NCBI GenBank assembly: GCA_016763045.1 | Contig: JAESUN010000358.1 | Span: 1 to 9,340, forward strand | DNA from: Opitutaceae bacterium | Lineage (GTDB): Bacteria; Verrucomicrobiota; Verrucomicrobiia; Opitutales; Opitutaceae | DNA length: 9,340 nt | Direction of reading: 5' to 3' | Shown here: positions 6,615 to 9,340 of the stretch, in pieces | Position numbering within the stretch: position 1 is the stretch's first letter | Layout of the letters: every line of letters starts with the position of its first letter | Made by a program: the position numbers and the translations under genes | Notes under the pieces: model-generated | Told to the model about the DNA's origin: nothing | Databases searched by the model: none | What the model saw: the letters and a program-made list of their open reading frames with translations, nothing else

Positions 6615-7577
6615 TTACTCATTTCCAGCCAGCCAACGTTCTGCTTCAATAGCGGCTTGGCAACCCATACCTGCTGCGGTAATAGCTTGTCGATAGACGT
6701 GATCAGCACAGTCACCTGAGACATAAACTCCCGAAATATTGGTGCGAACCTGACTCCCTGCTTCAGGGAGAAAGTAACCTTCTTCATCTACGGTGATGTA
6801 CTCCGAGAATGGTTTAGTATTGGGTGTGTGTCCAATAGCTACGAAAATACCTTTGCAGAGGATTTCTTTGAATTCGTTTGTTTTAATGTTTTGGACAATC
6901 ACTCCGGAAACGGATTTTTCGGCGACACCATTTATTTCGGTAAGGACAGAGTCCCAACACATTTCAATTTTTGGGTGTGCCAGGGTCCGGTCACTCATTA
7001 TTTTAGAAGCGCGGAGTTCATCCCGTCGATGGATGAGAGTTACTTTTGAGCAAAAACGAGTGAGAAAAAGAGCTTCTTCACAAGCAGAGTCACCACCACC
7101 GATAACGACGACATCCATATCTCGATAGAAAGCACCATCGCAGGTAGCACAGGTGGTCACGCCTCCTCCACCAAAGAGTTCTTTTTCGCCGGGAGTACCT
7201 GTCAGTCTGGGCGAAGCTCCGGTTGAAATGATGACCGATTTTGCGCGATATGTTTTATCGCCTGCTTTCAGTGTATAAGGAGAGGACGAAAAATCGACAG
7301 AGTCGATTAGTCCTTGTTCAAAGCGGGTTCCAAAATGTGTAGCTTGTTTCCGTAGGTTGTCCATGAGCAGAAAACCGTCGATGCCTTCGGGGAATCCGGG
7401 AAAATTTTCAGCTTCTGAAGTTGTCGTCAACTGCCCTCCGGGAAGGTTTCCTTCAATAACCAAAGGGTTCAGGTTTGCTCGGCTGGTATAGATGGCAGCA
7501 GTGAGCCCTGAACAGCCAGTTCCTATAATAATGACATCTTCAACTCGGTCTTCTGTACTACTCATTGGTTTATCCAT
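6615..7577 (-). CDS. trxB: Thioredoxin-disulfide reductase
   Basis: A 320-residue FAD/NADPH flavoenzyme that reduces thioredoxin in the cytoplasm. The FAD-binding glycine motif is GTGCSG (19-24). The redox-active pair is CATC (143-146) within [13 protein letters not shown], the NADPH motif is [10 protein letters not shown] (160-169), and HRR (183-185) confers NADPH preference. A second FAD motif, VYVSGDCAD (284-292), and [13 protein letters not shown] (297-309) close the C-terminus. Length is normal for low-molecular-weight TrxB. The GTGCSG in place of the common GSGPAG is a variant I associate with Verrucomicrobiota. The start may be the ATG at 7577 or the ATG four codons later; neither has a ribosome site. 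It is codirectional with, and 124 bp upstream of, the PerR-like regulator. It is divergent from the TatD gene, so the 88-bp region 7578-7665 must hold promoters for both, although I find no convincing one. Confidence 0.96.
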   Translation of the reverse strand: MDKPMSSTEDRVEDVIIIGTGCSGLTAAIYTSRANLNPLVIEGNLPGGQLTTTSEAENFPGFPEGIDGFLLMDNLRKQATHFGTRFEQGLIDSVDFSSSPYTLKAGDKTYRAKSVIISTGASPRLTGTPGEKELFGGGGVTTCATCDGAFYRDMDVVVIGGGDSACEEALFLTRFCSKVTLIHRRDELRASKIMSDRTLAHPKIEMCWDSVLTEINGVAEKSVSGVIVQNIKTNEFKEILCKGIFVAIGHTPNTKPFSEYITVDEEGYFLPEAGSQVRTNISGVYVSGDCADHVYRQAITAAGMGCQAAIEAERWLAGNE

Positions 7578-7655
7578 GATAAATATTGCTTAGAAGTGAA
7601 GCCATTCTTGAGAAAATTGATAGGAAAGTTGTATTTGCCAGTTGCCGGACTGAAA

Positions 7656-7661
7656 AAGGAG
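7656..7661 (+). promoter_or_regulatory. Strong ribosome binding site of the TatD gene
   Basis: AAGGAG four bases before ATG 7666 is the only strong Shine-Dalgarno before any gene in this window, and it fixes the start. An ATG four bases downstream is out of frame. Confidence 0.75.
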
Positions 7662-7665
7662 CTCA

Positions 7666-8478
7666 ATGAATGAGGCCGTGAACAGACTGATTGATACACA
7701 TACCCACTTAGATTGCTTCTATCGTAAAGGGGATTTTGAGTCCATTTTATCAGAGGCTCGGGGAGAGGGTGTCGAAAAGATGATAACGATTGGGACCGAT
7801 CCGGAGGATTGGGCTCTGTATCGTAAGCTTTCGTCTGATTATCCAGAAGTCATTCGATATTCGGTTGGGTTACATCCATGTTCTGTGGAGGAGACGTGGG
7901 AAGAGGCAGTTGCTCAGATCGATTCGTATCAGGAAGCTCTCGGCCTGGTCGCTCTCGGCGAGATTGGCTTAGATCGGTTTCACTTGCCACAAAAGGACGC
8001 CGAAAAGGCGGAGAGAGTTTTTGCGTGTCAAAAGGGAGCTTTTAAAGCTCAACTGGGGATTGCCAGGAAGTGGGGAACTCCAGTCGTGATTCACTCAAGG
8101 GGGGCTTTTGATGAAACGGTTGCGATGATTGACGCCTCTGGAGTGGATTGGGGAAAAGTCGTCTTTCATTGTTTTTCTGAGGGTCCGGATAAGATTCAAA
8201 AATTGAATGAAAGGGGTGGACGAGGCTCTTTTACTGGTATCATCACTTACAAGAATGCCGAAGAGGTGCGACAGGCTGCTTTAGCCCAAGGACTAGAGAT
8301 GTTTATGATCGAGACAGATGCTCCTTATCTCGCGCCTGTACCGCATCGAGGGAAACAGAATAAACCTGCTTTTGTTCGACACACGGCAGAGTTTAGTTCG
8401 GAAGTCTTTGGTACGAGCTTTGCGGAGTTGGCTTGTGTGAGCACTCGTAATGCAATAGATTTTTTCGGACTTGAATGA
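7666..8478 (+). CDS. TatD family metal-dependent hydrolase (probable DNase)
   Basis: A 270-residue TIM-barrel hydrolase of the TatD/YcfH family, whose characterised members are Mg-dependent 3'-5' DNases acting in DNA repair and degradation. Metal ligands appear in order: DTHTHLD (10-16; His12, His14), GEIGLD (98-103; Glu99), VIHSR (141-145; His143), HCFSE (168-172; His168) and METD-like IETDAPYLAP (215-224; Asp218). The C-terminal HRGKQNKP (227-234) is also typical. Length is normal. Whether this is TatD, YcfH or YjjV cannot be told from motifs alone. The gene is transcribed alone: trxB diverges to its left and the membrane-protein gene converges on its right, 54 bp after the stop. No link to the suf genes is suggested beyond adjacency. 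Confidence 0.93.
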   Translation: MNEAVNRLIDTHTHLDCFYRKGDFESILSEARGEGVEKMITIGTDPEDWALYRKLSSDYPEVIRYSVGLHPCSVEETWEEAVAQIDSYQEALGLVALGEIGLDRFHLPQKDAEKAERVFACQKGAFKAQLGIARKWGTPVVIHSRGAFDETVAMIDASGVDWGKVVFHCFSEGPDKIQKLNERGGRGSFTGIITYKNAEEVRQAALAQGLEMFMIETDAPYLAPVPHRGKQNKPAFVRHTAEFSSEVFGTSFAELACVSTRNAIDFFGLE

Positions 8479-8504
8479 GCTTTTTCAAAAGGCTCTGGAG
8501 TTTT
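8477..8504 (+). terminator. Weak terminator candidate after the TatD gene
   Basis: The bases 8477-8495 (GAGCTTTTTCAAAAGGCTC) fold into an 8-bp stem with one G-U pair and a three-base loop, overlapping the TGA stop. Only a short TTTT (8501-8504) follows, six bases later. Its place between convergent genes supports the call; the weak T tail does not. Confidence 0.35.
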
Positions 8505-8532
8505 CTGATATAAGCTGTACTCAATGAAAAAT

Positions 8533-9340
8533 CTAGGTATCCGATCTTGAGGGAGTAAGGATTTCGAGCTTCAGCCAGAAAAGAAAGAGCACTAGGCCAG
8601 AGAAGAGAAAGACGGGCCATTTTTTGAGAAATTTATTGGTGAGCCAAGAGTAGAGTCCCATTTCGACGGGTTCTGTAAAAGCGATCCCATTTTTTTTGGC
8701 TGAACTATATGCGGAAATGATGTAAGTAGAAGTGGGTACAAATGCGTTTACATTTTTCCACCGAAGGCCAGGCGATTGCTGCAACAGAGGGAAGCTCTTT
8801 TGGTCGCTTTGAATTTCGATGAGTGAGAATGATTCGGGCTGTTCAAATTGAAAATTTCCGACGACTTTGAATGTGATAATCGGCAAAACCCCTCGTGGGA
8901 TTGGTTTGCTGACAAAAGAGGCGGGGAACTCATTTTTAGAGGTTTTTAAGGAGCTCCATTTTGAAAGTGATTCTTTGTTGATCGATAGTGAATCAATGGG
9001 TTTATCATTCTGGATGAATCCATTGGATTTCAGGACATCTTTTTCAATGTGAAGTGGTTGGCGAATACTGGCGGGGAGTAAGGATCGAATCGCTTCATTT
9101 TCTAGAAGTGATCCCAGTCTGTCAGCATGGTGATAAGGGATGTGGTTTTTGGGTTTGTCTTTGAGCGTTTCGATATTGCCCGACTGAATGAAGGCTTTCA
9201 GATTTTTTTCTGTGCTGTATGCTGGGTTATGAGGTTAGGCCCATTCTGCTCTACAAATGAAGAATATTTTCCGTGGATTCCAAAGGAGAAAGGTAGAACC
9301 CAGATAAGGAGGATTGCCAGTTTGATCAGGTTGTTTTTGA
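8533..9340 (-). pseudogene. Membrane-anchored protein of unknown function, 5' end outside window, apparent frameshift
   Basis: Two minus-strand frames together look like one gene. The upstream frame enters at the window edge with a hydrophobic segment (KNNLIKLAILLILWVLPFSF, 9279-9338), continues HGKYSSFVEQNGPNLITQ and stops at TGA 9198-9200. The downstream frame is open from 9234 to the TAG at 8533-8535 (233 residues) yet has no ATG, GTG or TTG before 8886. Slipping one base back at the A7 tract (plus-strand T7, 9203-9209) joins them as QKK-NLKAFIQSGN. The joined product has NLKAFIQSGNIETLKDK, then IPYHHADRLGSLLENEAI, RSLLPASIRQPL, a beta-rich middle and a C-terminal membrane helix (WPVFLFSGLVLFLFWLKLEI) with a short basic tail. 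The first hydrophobic stretch may be a signal peptide or the last helix of a polytopic protein. The pattern resembles periplasmic tails I vaguely associate with large Verrucomicrobial membrane proteins, possibly glycosyltransferase-like, but I cannot name a family. The break may be a sequencing error, a real mutation, or slippage. Confidence 0.6.
9203..9209 (-). other. A7 homopolymer, probable frameshift site
   Basis: Seven A on the minus strand, immediately before the premature TGA of the upstream frame (9198-9200). One extra A here would restore a single frame through the whole right-edge gene. The overlap of the two open frames (about 9201-9234) limits any single-base shift to this interval, and the homopolymer is the likeliest spot. 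Confidence 0.55.

Noticed and set aside
6793..7128. 111-codon plus-strand open frame
   Set aside because: Entirely antisense to trxB, which has all its cofactor and active-site motifs. No independent support.
8533..8886. A complete 117-residue gene starting at TTG 8886
   Set aside because: The same frame stays open and protein-like for 116 codons upstream to 9234, so the TTG is internal to a longer gene rather than its start.

Overview
The window looks like a bacterial chromosome of moderate GC content, most likely from Verrucomicrobiota (Opitutia-like). That assignment rests on remembered family resemblances: a TrxB with a GTGCSG FAD motif, a SufT-type MIP18 protein, a divergent ClpP and a DUF1573 protein. 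It has not been searched. I see no tRNA, rRNA, insertion sequence, CRISPR array or prophage, and no intergenic stretch longer than about 140 bases.

Layout, left to right. (1) 1-267 (+) is the 3' end of a DUF190 (PII-like) gene. (2) 359-1006 (-) is a secreted DUF1573 protein. (3) 1118-1702 (-) is clpP, followed by a good intrinsic terminator (about 1059-1091). (4) 1839-6490 (-) is the core: a Fur/PerR-family regulator, then sufC, sufB, sufD and sufT, all on one strand with short gaps. This is an Fe-S cluster assembly operon headed by its own probable regulator. (5) 6615-7577 (-) is trxB, thioredoxin reductase, 124 bp upstream of the regulator. (6) 7666-8478 (+) is a TatD-family metal-dependent hydrolase, divergent from trxB. 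(7) 8533-9340 (-) is the 3' part of an unrecognised membrane-anchored protein. It runs off the window and its reading frame appears broken at an A7 tract.

How the genes work together. SufB, SufC and SufD form the SUF scaffold that builds Fe-S clusters, and SufT is an auxiliary Fe-S maturation factor. No cysteine desulfurase (SufS) or sulfur carrier (SufE/SufU) is present, so sulfur delivery must be encoded elsewhere. The first gene is a Fur-superfamily repressor with PerR-like DNA-contact features. It has a double PerR-like 7-1-7 operator directly upstream of its start codon, which suggests autoregulation of the operon by peroxide, iron or redox state. TrxB and ClpP fit the same redox and proteostasis theme, but joint regulation with suf is not shown.

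The items most worth a second look are the two-box operator, the regulator's unusual metal-site residues (Cys at the PerR Asp85 position and loss of three of four zinc cysteines), an Asn at the catalytic Asp position of ClpP, an inverted repeat between sufB and sufD next to a TTG start, and the frameshifted gene at the right edge. Nothing here amounts to a clearly new system. The operon is a variant of a known theme.
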